Source of the DNA: SZUA-521 sp041738285 | GTDB lineage: Bacteria; Pseudomonadota; Gammaproteobacteria; Pseudomonadales; Azotimanducaceae | Direction: 5' to 3' | Length of the DNA: 37,359 nucleotides | Assembly (NCBI GenBank): GCA_041738285.1 | Contig: JBGSQB010000222.1 | Location: forward strand, 1 to 37,359 | Part shown: piece after piece, positions 1 through 7,843 of the stretch | Numbering within the stretch: position 1 is the stretch's first letter | Layout of the letters: each line of letters begins with the position of its first letter | Translations under genes and position numbers: made by a program | Notes under the pieces: generated by a model | Told to the model about the DNA's origin: nothing | The model's database searches: none | What the model saw: only the letters and a program-made list of their open reading frames with translations

Positions 1-94
1 CGGCGCCGTCGGCCGCCGGCGTGCAGACGAAGCGATCATCGGCCGCGGCGCCAATACCGAGCACCGCAGCAAGAACAACGAAAAACGCGCGCAT
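1..94 (-). CDS. lptD: LPS-assembly protein LptD, N-terminal fragment (partial)
   Basis: Only the first 31 codons lie in the window; the gene runs off the left edge. Translation from the ATG at 94 gives a short signal peptide (MRAFFVVLAAVLGIGAAA) followed by DDRFVCTP, which resembles the start of mature LptD, where an early Cys follows the signal peptide. LptD is the outer-membrane beta-barrel that inserts lipopolysaccharide into the outer leaflet. The assignment rests mainly on context: in Pseudomonas lptD is divergent from amgK-murU, exactly as here. The fragment alone proves only an exported protein. Confidence 0.55.
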   Translation of the reverse strand, partial: MRAFFVVLAAVLGIGAAADDRFVCTPAADGA

Positions 95-136
95 GAATGG
101 GACAGTCGGAATGCGGGCGAATGATACCATCGGCAA

Positions 137-1177
137 ATGCAGACGACGCGTCACCCAGCGCCCGAGCCCGCGCGCCACGAAGCATTGCTGAATTGGGCCG
201 CCGAGCAGTTGTCGATGCAAGCCGAGTACATTCAACGCGCATCAGCCATGCCGAGCGCCGCGAGCTTCCGTCGCTTCACCCGACTGACGACCACCGCCGG
301 CTCCCGGGTGCTCATGGACTCACCACCCGAGCGCGAGAACAACGCCCAGTTTCACCGCCTGTCTCGTATCTTTGCCGCCGCCGGCGTACCGGTACCTGCG
401 GTACTGGCTCATGACGTCGGCCGCGGATTTCTGCTGGTGAGCGACCTTGGACAGACGCAGCTCGCGAGCGTCTACGGCACGGCCCCTGAAGCGGCCGCGA
501 TCGATGCCGCGCTCGAGGTGCTGGTACGTCTGCAGACGCTGCCATCTACCGACGTCATCCCGGCATACACGAAGGAGCGCCTGCACGATGAGTTCGAGCT
601 GTTCTCGACCTGGCTGGTAGAGGGCCTGCTCCAGCGCAGTCTCACCAGCGCACAGCGTGCGCTGCTCGATGATGCCCGGGAATGTCTGCTCGGCGAGATC
701 ACGACCCAGCCGACGTGCTGCGTGCATCGCGACTATCACAGCCGGAACCTGCTCTGGCAGGACGGCGCCATCGGTGTAGTCGACTTCCAGGATGCCCTCT
801 GGGGCCCACGCCTGTACGACCTCGCATCGCTGCTGCGCGACTGCTATCACCGGTTCAGCCACCAGGATGTGGCCCGTTGGCGCAGCCGGTACCGGGCGCT
901 CGCCGCAGCAGCATCGTTGCCCGAACTTGGCACCGACGCCGATTTCGCCCGCGCGCTGGACTGGACCGCGGTGCAACGGCAGGTCAAAGCTGTTGGCATC
1001 TTTGCGCGACTACAGCTGCGTGACGGTCGCGACACACACCTGTCCGACATCGCGCCGGTGCTGGATCAGCTGATCGATGTGACGTCGATGTATCCACCAC
1101 TGCAGCCATTGTCGCAGTTCCTAGGCACGTCCATCCGCACCGACGCCGAGAACGCTGTGGCCGGCATGATCGCGTGA
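137..1177 (+). CDS. amgK: N-acetylmuramate/N-acetylglucosamine kinase AmgK
   Basis: 346 aa, aminoglycoside-phosphotransferase (APH) fold. AmgK phosphorylates the anomeric hydroxyl of MurNAc/GlcNAc in the cytosolic cell-wall recycling route that bypasses de novo UDP-MurNAc synthesis. Visible motifs: a MDSPPE segment near residue 60 typical of this subfamily, the catalytic loop HRDYHSRN at 198-204 (Asp200 as base, Asn204 binding metal) and DFQDA at 217-221 (Asp217 as metal ligand). The start at 137 is 42 bp from the divergent lptD start, and I see no clear Shine-Dalgarno sequence. The stop overlaps the murU start by 4 bp, so the two are translationally coupled. Family and gene pairing make this a firm call. 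Confidence 0.92.
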   Translation: MQTTRHPAPEPARHEALLNWAAEQLSMQAEYIQRASAMPSAASFRRFTRLTTTAGSRVLMDSPPERENNAQFHRLSRIFAAAGVPVPAVLAHDVGRGFLLVSDLGQTQLASVYGTAPEAAAIDAALEVLVRLQTLPSTDVIPAYTKERLHDEFELFSTWLVEGLLQRSLTSAQRALLDDARECLLGEITTQPTCCVHRDYHSRNLLWQDGAIGVVDFQDALWGPRLYDLASLLRDCYHRFSHQDVARWRSRYRALAAAASLPELGTDADFARALDWTAVQRQVKAVGIFARLQLRDGRDTHLSDIAPVLDQLIDVTSMYPPLQPLSQFLGTSIRTDAENAVAGMIA

Positions 1178-1836
1178 GAGCCATGATTCTGGCCGCGGGG
1201 CGCGGGGAACGGCTGCGGCCATTGACCGACACGGTGCCAAAACCCCTCATCGACATCGCTGGTCGCCCGTTGATTGCGCATCAGCTCGACCGGCTCGCCC
1301 GCGCTGGTGTCAGCGAAGTGGTGATCAATCTGTATCACCTCGGCGAGCAGATCGAAGCGGCCATCGGCTCCGGTTCAACGTTCGGCCTGCGCGTACGCTA
1401 CAGCCATGAACTGGAGCGGTTGGAGACCGGTGGCGGCGTGCGCAACGCACTGCCACTGCTCGGCGATGCGCCCTTTCTGATCCTCAACGGCGACATCTGG
1501 AGCGACTTCGATCTTCGATCGCTCATGGATCGACCACACACCGAAGACCTCGTTCATCTCGTGCTTACGGCAACCCCTACGCACCGCGACTCGGGTGATT
1601 TCGATCTCGCCGGTGACCGCGTCACGCGCGGGGAGAATCGACCGCTCACCTACTGCGGCATCTCGATGCTGCGTCCCGCCCTGTTCGAGGGTTCTCCCAG
1701 CGGCGCGTTTTCTCTGCGCGACCTGTTCTTCCGCGCGGTCGAGCGTGGACAAGCGTCCGGTGAGCGGTTCAGCGGTCAGTGGATCGACATCGGCTCCCCA
1801 GACACCCTGGCAGCGGTACGGGCAATCGCGAGCTAA
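1174..1836 (+). CDS. murU: N-acetylmuramate alpha-1-phosphate uridylyltransferase MurU
   Basis: 220 aa nucleotidyltransferase. MurU converts MurNAc-1-phosphate and UTP to UDP-MurNAc, the step after AmgK in peptidoglycan recycling. It begins with the sugar-nucleotidyltransferase signature MRAMILAAGRGERLRPLT, followed by VPKPL with Lys23, and LNGDIWSD with a metal-binding Asp near residue 107. The start codon is GTG within the amgK stop (GTGA overlap); the protein length fits the family. The downstream reading frame begins soon after its stop, so a third cotranscribed gene is likely. Confidence 0.92.
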   Translation: MRAMILAAGRGERLRPLTDTVPKPLIDIAGRPLIAHQLDRLARAGVSEVVINLYHLGEQIEAAIGSGSTFGLRVRYSHELERLETGGGVRNALPLLGDAPFLILNGDIWSDFDLRSLMDRPHTEDLVHLVLTATPTHRDSGDFDLAGDRVTRGENRPLTYCGISMLRPALFEGSPSGAFSLRDLFFRAVERGQASGERFSGQWIDIGSPDTLAAVRAIAS

Positions 1837-1865
1837 GCTTTCGGGGGTTCCCCGTTTGCGCCGGC

Positions 1866-2543
1866 ATGGTCTCGACTTCTGGATTTCGCACGTCACTTGC
1901 CCGCTTATGGCGCCGGGCCACACCCCGTAGCGACCGGCCGGTCATGGCGTTCACGTTCGCGGCGATGGGAAAGATCGCCAAATCTGCCGGTCAGGTGCGG
2001 CCCGCACACATCGCCCAGACCGAGAAGTTGGTCCGCCAGATCGGCCTGTCGGCCGCCGACCGCAGGATCGCCATCGACTGGTTCAACGCCGGCAAGCAGG
2101 GCACCTTCGACTTCGACGAAGGCGCGGCAAACTGCAAGCGCGCAACCGACAGTCAGCGCCTGCTGCAGATGAGTCTGACCTGCATGATGCAGATCGCCTG
2201 GGTCGAGGGGCCGCCCAAGGTCGAAGAACGAGCCGTAGTGACCTCACTCGCAGCGCTCATCGATGTAACACCAGAGGCGCTCGCCGCGATTGAGACGTCA
2301 GTGCAAGCGCAACGGATTGCCGAGATTCCCGCGGACTTGCGCGCGGCATACGAGACACTGGGGGTCGAGCCGTGGATCGATGACGATACCTTGACGCTCG
2401 CATACCGCAGGCTGCTCAACCGTCATCATCCGGACAAGTTCGCGCAAGCGGCCGCCCGACATGCGATGACAACAGCGCGTCTGCGCACGATCGCGCTACG
2501 CGATGCCTACGACCTCATCCGTTGTCGGCGAAGCGCCGTTTGA
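1866..2543 (+). CDS. DjlA-like co-chaperone: TerB-like domain plus C-terminal J domain
   Basis: About 225 aa from the ATG at 1866. An N-terminal TerB/DjlA-type helical domain (from MAFTFAAMGKIAKSAG, residues about 27-42) is followed by a C-terminal J domain with the diagnostic HPD triad in RLLNRHHPDKF. J domains stimulate DnaK-type Hsp70 ATPases. Family DjlA proteins usually carry an N-terminal membrane anchor and a Gly-rich linker; neither is visible here, and the upstream frame has only Arg-rich sequence. Start choice is uncertain: ATG 1866, ATG 1944 and an in-frame ATG at 1779 (inside murU) are all possible, and none has a strong ribosome-binding site. The 3' end overlaps the convergent DUF3530 gene by 29 bp. 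Confidence 0.75.
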   Translation: MVSTSGFRTSLARLWRRATPRSDRPVMAFTFAAMGKIAKSAGQVRPAHIAQTEKLVRQIGLSAADRRIAIDWFNAGKQGTFDFDEGAANCKRATDSQRLLQMSLTCMMQIAWVEGPPKVEERAVVTSLAALIDVTPEALAAIETSVQAQRIAEIPADLRAAYETLGVEPWIDDDTLTLAYRRLLNRHHPDKFAQAAARHAMTTARLRTIALRDAYDLIRCRRSAV

Positions 2544-3267
2544 TCCAACCGCGCAGGCGCCGTTCGATTCGCTCACCACCGGCATGACCCGGCGGCAGCA
2601 ACTGCAGTTCCGCGTCATCACTCAACGCGATGTCGAGCGACCAGGGGTGAGGTGATTCGATCAGCACGAGCGCAGGACCAGCGAGTGCCTGCACCAAGTC
2701 GGCCGGTTCCACGTCGGCAATGCTCGGTGCATCTAACTCGAAATTGAGCACCACTGCAGCCGCCGCGCCCATGCCCTGATTTTGTGCCCACACGACCCAC
2801 GCCGCGGCTTGGTGTTCACCCAGGACGATCACGTCTGCCTCTGGTGCGCGCGCTCTCAGCGCAATGAGCGCTGCATCGAGGCGGGCGCGGATCTGTGCGG
2901 GCGTCGGATCGGGAGTCGCAGGCAGCGGCAATGCGACGGTGAACGTCGCATAGCCCCGGCGCGGCAGCACATGGCGCAACGTTGCCGTTGCGCTGTCGCC
3001 GTCGGCGGAGTACCCCGCAGGCAGCACCAGCAGAAACGCACGCGGCAACGGTGGCCCAACCGACTTTCTGAAGACGCCAAGCACCTTGCCGTCGCCGACC
3101 GTCAGCCAGACGACCTCATCGTCGGGAAACGCCTCACCCTGCTCGGTCTGCATCCGCTGTTCGGTCGGCAGCAGCGCAGCGCGGTCCGCTGCCGGGGCGC
3201 TCGACTCAGCCGCGTGGCCAAGGCTTGCGAGCAGGAGCAGGGGTGTGGCGCGAACAACCGGATTCAT
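2515..3267 (-). CDS. DUF3530-family exported protein (alpha/beta-hydrolase-like)
   Basis: About 250 aa from the ATG at 3267, chosen because MNPVVRATPLLLLASLGHA makes a clean signal peptide with an AxA-like site; the longer open frame upstream has no protein-like character. The body resembles DUF3530: a sheet segment with AFLLVLPAGYSAD and a VIVLGEHQAAAWVVW stretch where an alpha/beta hydrolase nucleophile elbow would be. The usual GxSxG is replaced by GEHQA, so esterase activity should not be assumed. Function is unknown; the family is periplasmic in proteobacteria. It follows the DUF2238 gene by 32 bp on the same strand, and its 3' end overlaps the DjlA-like gene tail to tail. Confidence 0.72.
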   Translation of the reverse strand: MNPVVRATPLLLLASLGHAAESSAPAADRAALLPTEQRMQTEQGEAFPDDEVVWLTVGDGKVLGVFRKSVGPPLPRAFLLVLPAGYSADGDSATATLRHVLPRRGYATFTVALPLPATPDPTPAQIRARLDAALIALRARAPEADVIVLGEHQAAAWVVWAQNQGMGAAAAVVLNFELDAPSIADVEPADLVQALAGPALVLIESPHPWSLDIALSDDAELQLLPPGHAGGERIERRLRGWIKRRFADNG

Positions 3268-3299
3268 GGCGCAAGTATAGAAAGGCATGCGGACCTTGC

Positions 3300-4031
3300 T
3301 CAGCCGCGCGCCTTCCACATGCCGGCAACGGCCGACTCGCCCAAGGGTTCTGGGTCTTTCACCCTCAGGCTCTCGACCCACTCGTCGTGAAAGTCGCGCT
3401 GCAGCCAGGCATTGATGGCGGCGACGATCACCATGGTCATCGTCGCCCCCAAGCCAGCCAGTGCCATGTCCTTCTGACCATCCCACACGTCACCTTGCGT
3501 GCCGACATAGTCCATTCCCAGATCACCGCCGAATACGACTGCTGCACCCCACTCGATCAGTTCATAGCTCGCCGATGCGGCCAGCAGGAGCATCAGTGGA
3601 AGCGTGTAACCCCAGAACCCACGCACGTGCGCGACGCGCAGAAAGATCTCGCGCGCCGGGTACGCAAGCAGGACCCCGAAGCAGAGGTGAACAAGACGAT
3701 CGTAATGATTGCGTTCGAAGCCGAAGACTGCGTCGACCGAATGACCGAACACGCGCTGCGCAGCAGCGTCGTAGGGTGTGAGCGAGTAGGTGTAGTGACT
3801 GCCGACCGTGTGCAGCAGCAGAAACAGGAACAGACACAGATACGAGATGCGCGACAGCGTCAGATGATTGAACGTCGCGACGATGGCGAGCACGCCCAGC
3901 ACGGTGAGCACGTTTTCGAGCAGCCACACCTCGCGCTCGAGCGGCGCAATTCCGAGCAGCACCCACGCGATGGCAAACAGCGCACCCAGTACGACGACAA
4001 ATCGGCGATGCCTGCTGCGATCAAATGCCAT
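3300..4031 (-). CDS. DUF2238 (YjdF-like) integral membrane protein
   Basis: 243 aa from the ATG at 4031, which has an AGGAGA ribosome-binding site 8 nt upstream. The sequence shows about five to six hydrophobic spans (for example FVVVLGALFAIAWVLLGI near the start, ISYLCLFLFLLLHTVGSHY, MALAGLGATMTMVIVAAI near the end) and the conserved polar signatures of DUF2238: GSHYTYSLTPY, RNHYDRLVHLCFG, SYELIEWG and YVGTQGDVWDGQKDM. The biochemical role is unknown. Only 35 bp separate it from the divergent rpe start, so the two promoters must overlap. Confidence 0.88.
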   Translation of the reverse strand: MAFDRSRHRRFVVVLGALFAIAWVLLGIAPLEREVWLLENVLTVLGVLAIVATFNHLTLSRISYLCLFLFLLLHTVGSHYTYSLTPYDAAAQRVFGHSVDAVFGFERNHYDRLVHLCFGVLLAYPAREIFLRVAHVRGFWGYTLPLMLLLAASASYELIEWGAAVVFGGDLGMDYVGTQGDVWDGQKDMALAGLGATMTMVIVAAINAWLQRDFHDEWVESLRVKDPEPLGESAVAGMWKARG

Positions 4032-4066
4032 GCAATCTCTCCTGTGCATCACCATAATACGATGCC

Positions 4067-4735
4067 ATGAAGCACACGCCCTGGATCGCACCGTCCATTC
4101 TGGCCGCCGACTTCGCACGGCTCGGCGAAGAAGTGCAGGCCGTGCTCGAGGCGGGCGCGGATCTGATCCACTTCGATGTGATGGACAATCATTACGTTCC
4201 GAATCTGACCATCGGCCCGCTGGTGCTGCAGTCTCTGCGACGATTTGGTGTGACCGCGCCGATGGATGTGCACCTGATGGTGAAGCCGGTGGACCGGTTG
4301 ATCGGCGACTTCCTCGAAGCGGGCGCCAACTACATCACCTTCCACCCGGAAGCCAGTGAGCACATCCATCGCTCGCTCGGACTCATCCGCGAGGGCGGCG
4401 CAAAGGCGGGTCTCGTATTCAATCCCGCAACGTCGCTGGATCATCTGAATCATGTCATGGACCTCGTCGACATGGTGCTGATCATGTCGGTCAACCCAGG
4501 GTTCGGTGGTCAGTCGTTCATCGAATCGAGCCTCGACAAAGTGCGTGTGGCGCGCGCGCGAATCGACGCGAGCGGTCGCGACATTCGTCTGGAAATCGAC
4601 GGCGGCATCAAGGCATCGAACATCGCCAAGGCCGCTGAAGCCGGCGCCGACACATTCGTCGCCGGGTCCGCGATCTTCGGCGCCGATGACTACGCATCCG
4701 TGATCAGGTCGATGAGGAAGTCGCTTGGTCATTGA
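4067..4735 (+). CDS. rpe: Ribulose-phosphate 3-epimerase
   Basis: 222 aa, full length for the family. Interconverts D-ribulose 5-phosphate and D-xylulose 5-phosphate in the pentose phosphate pathway. TIM-barrel signatures are all present: APSILAADF at residues 8-16, HFDVMDNHYVPNLTIGP around 39-55, MDVHLMV, FHPEAS, MSVNPGFGGQSF and the phosphate-binding GSAIFG near the C-terminus. The Asp and His residues that bind the catalytic metal in family members are conserved. It overlaps gph by 11 bp and starts the rpe-gph-trpE cluster known from pseudomonads. Confidence 0.96.
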   Translation: MKHTPWIAPSILAADFARLGEEVQAVLEAGADLIHFDVMDNHYVPNLTIGPLVLQSLRRFGVTAPMDVHLMVKPVDRLIGDFLEAGANYITFHPEASEHIHRSLGLIREGGAKAGLVFNPATSLDHLNHVMDLVDMVLIMSVNPGFGGQSFIESSLDKVRVARARIDASGRDIRLEIDGGIKASNIAKAAEAGADTFVAGSAIFGADDYASVIRSMRKSLGH

Positions 4736-5411
4736 GGTATTGCGCCGCACCTATCCTGCCTACCTGTTCGACCTCGACGGCACCCTGATCGACAGTGCGC
4801 CGGACATCGACGGGGCGTTGAATGCAACACTCGCCGTCGCCGGCCTGCCGCGGGTCCACGAAGCGCTGACGCGACACTGGGTGGGTCATGGTTCGCGGGT
4901 GCTGCTGCAACAAGCGCTCCGGCACCACGAGCGCCTGGATCTGCTCGCCGATGAGCCGCGCATCAGCGAGCTGCTTACCGTGTTCATCGATCACTACACG
5001 GCCCACATCGCCGACTTCAGCCGCCCTTACCCGGATGTGGTCGAGACGCTCGCCACGCTGCGGGCGAACGGGGCGAGGCTGGCCGTCGTCACCAACAAAC
5101 TCACCGGGCTGTCGCACCGCGTACTCGCAGCGCTCGATCTGAATCACTTCTTCACGGCAGTGGTCTGCGGCGACACTTTGGCCACCGGCAAGCCCGACCC
5201 GGGCCCCGCCCTGCACGCCTGCGCCGCGCTCGCCGTAGAGCCGGCCGACGCACTGTTCGTAGGTGATTCCACCACGGACGTGGAAACCGCGCGCAACGCC
5301 GGCTGCCCGGTGGTCGTCGTGCGCGATGGCTACAACCACGGCACCCCTGCGCAGGACCTCGGCGCCGATGGCGTGATCGACAGCTTCGCCGGTCTGCTCG
5401 GCGGTCACTAG
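4725..5411 (+). CDS. gph: Phosphoglycolate phosphatase (HAD family)
   Basis: 228 aa HAD-superfamily hydrolase that removes phosphate from 2-phosphoglycolate, a by-product of DNA repair and oxygenase chemistry. Motif I FDLDGTLIDSAPDI (nucleophile Asp), motif II VVTNK, motif III with the conserved Lys in TGKPDPGP and motif IV FVGDSTTDVETARNAG are visible. The only sensible start is a TTG at 4725, preceded by an AGGAAG ribosome-binding site inside the rpe 3' end; the overlap implies coupled translation. Position between rpe and trpE matches the Pseudomonas arrangement and supports gph over other HAD phosphatases. Confidence 0.92.
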   Translation: MVIEVLRRTYPAYLFDLDGTLIDSAPDIDGALNATLAVAGLPRVHEALTRHWVGHGSRVLLQQALRHHERLDLLADEPRISELLTVFIDHYTAHIADFSRPYPDVVETLATLRANGARLAVVTNKLTGLSHRVLAALDLNHFFTAVVCGDTLATGKPDPGPALHACAALAVEPADALFVGDSTTDVETARNAGCPVVVVRDGYNHGTPAQDLGADGVIDSFAGLLGGH

Positions 5412-5439
5412 CCCCGGAGACGGAGACTGTCCCCGGGGC
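5411..5439. repeat. Inverted repeat (GGGGACAG-type, REP-like) after gph
   Basis: A 7-bp perfect inverted repeat (GCCCCGG at 5411-5417, CCGGGGC at 5433-5439) with a 15-nt spacer starts on the last base of the gph stop codon. No T-run follows, so it is not a classical terminator. The inner CTGTCCCC is shared with the long inverted repeat at 18304-18386, suggesting the same REP-like family. Confidence 0.5.
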
Positions 5440-5506
5440 GAATGGCCAATTGATCGTTTCCGGGGCATACAGTAGGCTCTCGACCGCTCCACTCTGGTGT
5501 GCCGCA

Positions 5507-5563
5507 ATGCTTCGGCAGGAACGTCAATCCGCCCATCTGTGTTGGCGAAAATCCCAGCGCTGA
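5507..5563 (+). CDS. Possible trpE leader peptide (weak)
   Basis: An 18-codon ATG reading frame between gph and trpE ends HLCWRKSQR. It has one Trp codon six codons before the stop, and the WRK triplet is shared with the stronger leader candidate ahead of trpG. Attenuation of trpE and trpGDC has been reported in Pseudomonas putida, which makes a leader plausible here. Against it: a single Trp codon, no good ribosome-binding site, and no obvious terminator hairpin with a T-run before trpE. Confidence 0.22.
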   Translation: MLRQERQSAHLCWRKSQR

Positions 5564-5619
5564 TTCCTCCCGCGTATCCCGTGCGCGCCGTTTGCGTTCC
5601 CATACCAGAGACTTTCGCC

Positions 5620-7104
5620 ATGACGCCTGAACACTTCGCCGACCTCGCGCGCCAAGGATTCAATCGAATTCCGATCGTGCACGAGGTGCTCGCAGACCTC
5701 GACACACCGCTATCGACCTATCTGAAACTCGCCGCGGGACCGTACTCGTACCTGCTCGAATCAGCCCACGGCGGTGAGAAGTGGGGTCGGTACTCGATTA
5801 TCGGTCTGCCCTGCCGCACGCGTGTGGTCGTCAGAGGCAATCGCATCGAAGTGATCGACGGTGACCATGTCGTCGAGACCGTCGAGACCAGCGACCCGCT
5901 CACCTTCGTCGAGTCGTACATGGCGCGATTCAAGGTCGCCGAACTGCCCGGGCTGCCCCGTTTCTACGGCGGTCTGGTCGGGTACTTCGGCTACGACACC
6001 GTGCGCTATGTGGAAAAGCGGCTCGCTGGTGGCGCCCCACCCGATCCGTTGGGCACGCCCGACATCCTGCTCATTGTCTCGGACGACGTCATCGTGTTCG
6101 ACAACGTCAAGGGTCGCATGCAGATCATTACAATGGTCGACCCGTCCCAACCCAACGCGCTCGACACCGCCCGCGAGCGAGCGCACCAGACCGCGAGACG
6201 GCTGGCGGGCGCCGTGCCGCCAATTCCCGAGTCGACCTCTAATCAACTGGTCGAGGAAAGCGACTTCGTTTCCGAGTACGGGCGTGAAGCGTTTCTCGCC
6301 GGCGTCGAGAAAATTCGCGAATACATCGCGGCCGGCGATGTCATGCAGGTGGTGCTCGCGCAGCGCATGTCGCTGCCGTTCTCGGCGGCGCCGATCAATC
6401 TGTATCGCGCGCTGCGCAGCCTCAATCCATCGCCCTACATGTACTTCATGGACCTGGGCGAGTTTCAGATCGTCAGCTCCTCGCCGGAAATTCTCGCTCG
6501 CGTCGAGGACGGCACCATCGTCAATCGACCGCTCGCCGGCACCCGGCGTCGCGGCCACACTGAAGAAGAAGACCTGGCGATGGAAGCGGAGCTGCTTGCA
6601 GATCCGAAGGAGATCGCCGAACACCTGATGCTGATCGATCTGGGGCGCAACGATGTAGGCCGCGTCGCCGAAACGGGATCGGTGGAAGTCACGGAGCAGT
6701 TCACGATCGAGCGCTACTCCCACGTCATGCACATCTCGTCCAACGTGGTCGGCAGACTGAAGAAGGGCAAGAGCGCCATCGACGTGCTGCGCGCAACCCT
6801 GCCGGTCGGCACGCTGTCGGGGGCGCCGAAGATCCGCGCGATGGAAATCATCGATGAACTCGAACCGGTCAAACGCGGCATCTATGGCGGCGCTGTGGGC
6901 TACCTCGCATGGAACGGCAACATGGACACCGCGATCGCAATCCGCACGGCAGTGGTGAAGGATGGCGTCCTGTATATCGAAGCCGGCGGTGGCGTGGTGG
7001 CTGATTCGATCGGGCGGCTGGAGTGGAAGGAAAGCATGAACAAGGGTCGGGCGATCTTTCGCGCCGCAGCCATGGCCGAGCGGCGCTTTACAAACCTCGA
7101 CTGA
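5620..7104 (+). CDS. trpE: Anthranilate synthase component I
   Basis: 494 aa from the ATG at 5620; the open frame extends 41 codons upstream but without conserved sequence. TrpE makes anthranilate from chorismate with ammonia supplied by TrpG. The regulatory tryptophan-binding element YLLES with the following GRYSIIG is present near residues 44-62. The C-terminal chorismate-binding domain shows VVLAQRMSLPF, NRPLAGTRRRG, LIDLGRNDVGRV, GTLSGAPKIRAMEII and IYGGAVGYL. The presence of the LLES element implies feedback inhibition by tryptophan. The partner trpG lies 7.6 kb downstream with trpDC, so the pathway genes are split into two operons as in Pseudomonas. Confidence 0.96.
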   Translation: MTPEHFADLARQGFNRIPIVHEVLADLDTPLSTYLKLAAGPYSYLLESAHGGEKWGRYSIIGLPCRTRVVVRGNRIEVIDGDHVVETVETSDPLTFVESYMARFKVAELPGLPRFYGGLVGYFGYDTVRYVEKRLAGGAPPDPLGTPDILLIVSDDVIVFDNVKGRMQIITMVDPSQPNALDTARERAHQTARRLAGAVPPIPESTSNQLVEESDFVSEYGREAFLAGVEKIREYIAAGDVMQVVLAQRMSLPFSAAPINLYRALRSLNPSPYMYFMDLGEFQIVSSSPEILARVEDGTIVNRPLAGTRRRGHTEEEDLAMEAELLADPKEIAEHLMLIDLGRNDVGRVAETGSVEVTEQFTIERYSHVMHISSNVVGRLKKGKSAIDVLRATLPVGTLSGAPKIRAMEIIDELEPVKRGIYGGAVGYLAWNGNMDTAIAIRTAVVKDGVLYIEAGGGVVADSIGRLEWKESMNKGRAIFRAAAMAERRFTNLD

Positions 7105-7197
7105 ACCACATCTCGATGAAATAGGGGTTGACATCTCCGCCCGCTGGGTCCATTTTTCCTCCAGATTCTCTCCATTTTCAAATTTGGCCGGCAAAAG

Positions 7198-7842
7198 ATG
7201 GGTCAACTGGCAAAAATCCTGGGGTTTGCGGTCCTGATCGGACCACTGGCTGCTCATGCCACGACCCTGGACTATGACGCCTATTTGTCCGGCACCCGGG
7301 TGGGCGGCGCTGAAGTCACCATCGAGCGCGCTGACAACACCTACGTGATTCAAGGCAAAGCCTGGGCTGAGGGCCTGTTCAAGTGGGTCACCCAGTGGCG
7401 CAGCCTGTTCAGCGCCAATGGCCGGCTCGAAAACGGTGCCCCGGTGGCCGAAGGCTACAGCCTGACCGAACGCGCACGGGACAAGGTCAAGGAGCTGTCG
7501 CTGCAGGACGGCAATCTCACCTACGTCAAGAACGGCAAGCCGCGCACACCCGTGGCACCGACCTCGAAACTCGATCTGTTGTCGGCGTTGTTCCTGCCCA
7601 ATGGCTGCGACACCAGCGCGGACATTCACAACGGTAAAGACCAGTTCTTCCTGACCCTGACCCGCGCCGAAACCGCAACCGCGGTACCCGGCGCATCGCT
7701 GCGCTGTGAATTCGACGTTCGCGATCAGGATCAGCAACGCATCAAGGCTGTCGTCTGGCTGGGGGAGCGTGATGGCTTCACCGTGCCGGTCCAGCTCGAT
7801 CTCGCAGGTGCTCTCGAGGGCACGTTAAAGCTGCGGGCCTGA
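7198..7842 (+). CDS. DUF3108 exported protein
   Basis: 214 aa with a signal peptide (MGQLAKILGFAVLIGPLAAHA). The mature part starts TLDYDAYLSGTRVGGAEVTI and matches the general layout of DUF3108, a beta-rich periplasmic family found in many proteobacteria with no assigned biochemical role. No catalytic motif is visible. A TTGACA hexamer at 7128-7133 in the 93-bp gap behind trpE may be a -35 element, but the -10 is poor. The gene converges on the MFS gene with one base between stop codons and no terminator-like hairpin. Confidence 0.75.
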   Translation: MGQLAKILGFAVLIGPLAAHATTLDYDAYLSGTRVGGAEVTIERADNTYVIQGKAWAEGLFKWVTQWRSLFSANGRLENGAPVAEGYSLTERARDKVKELSLQDGNLTYVKNGKPRTPVAPTSKLDLLSALFLPNGCDTSADIHNGKDQFFLTLTRAETATAVPGASLRCEFDVRDQDQQRIKAVVWLGERDGFTVPVQLDLAGALEGTLKLRA

Positions 7843-7843
7843 G

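Noticed and set aside
3225..4070. 281-codon plus-strand frame opposite the DUF2238 gene
   Set aside because: The minus-strand frame has membrane spans and family motifs with a good ribosome-binding site; this one is its shadow.
5761..7737. 658-codon open frame on the minus strand opposite trpE
   Set aside because: It is antisense to a clear trpE and DUF3108 gene, has no recognisable domain, and such long shadows are expected at this G+C content.
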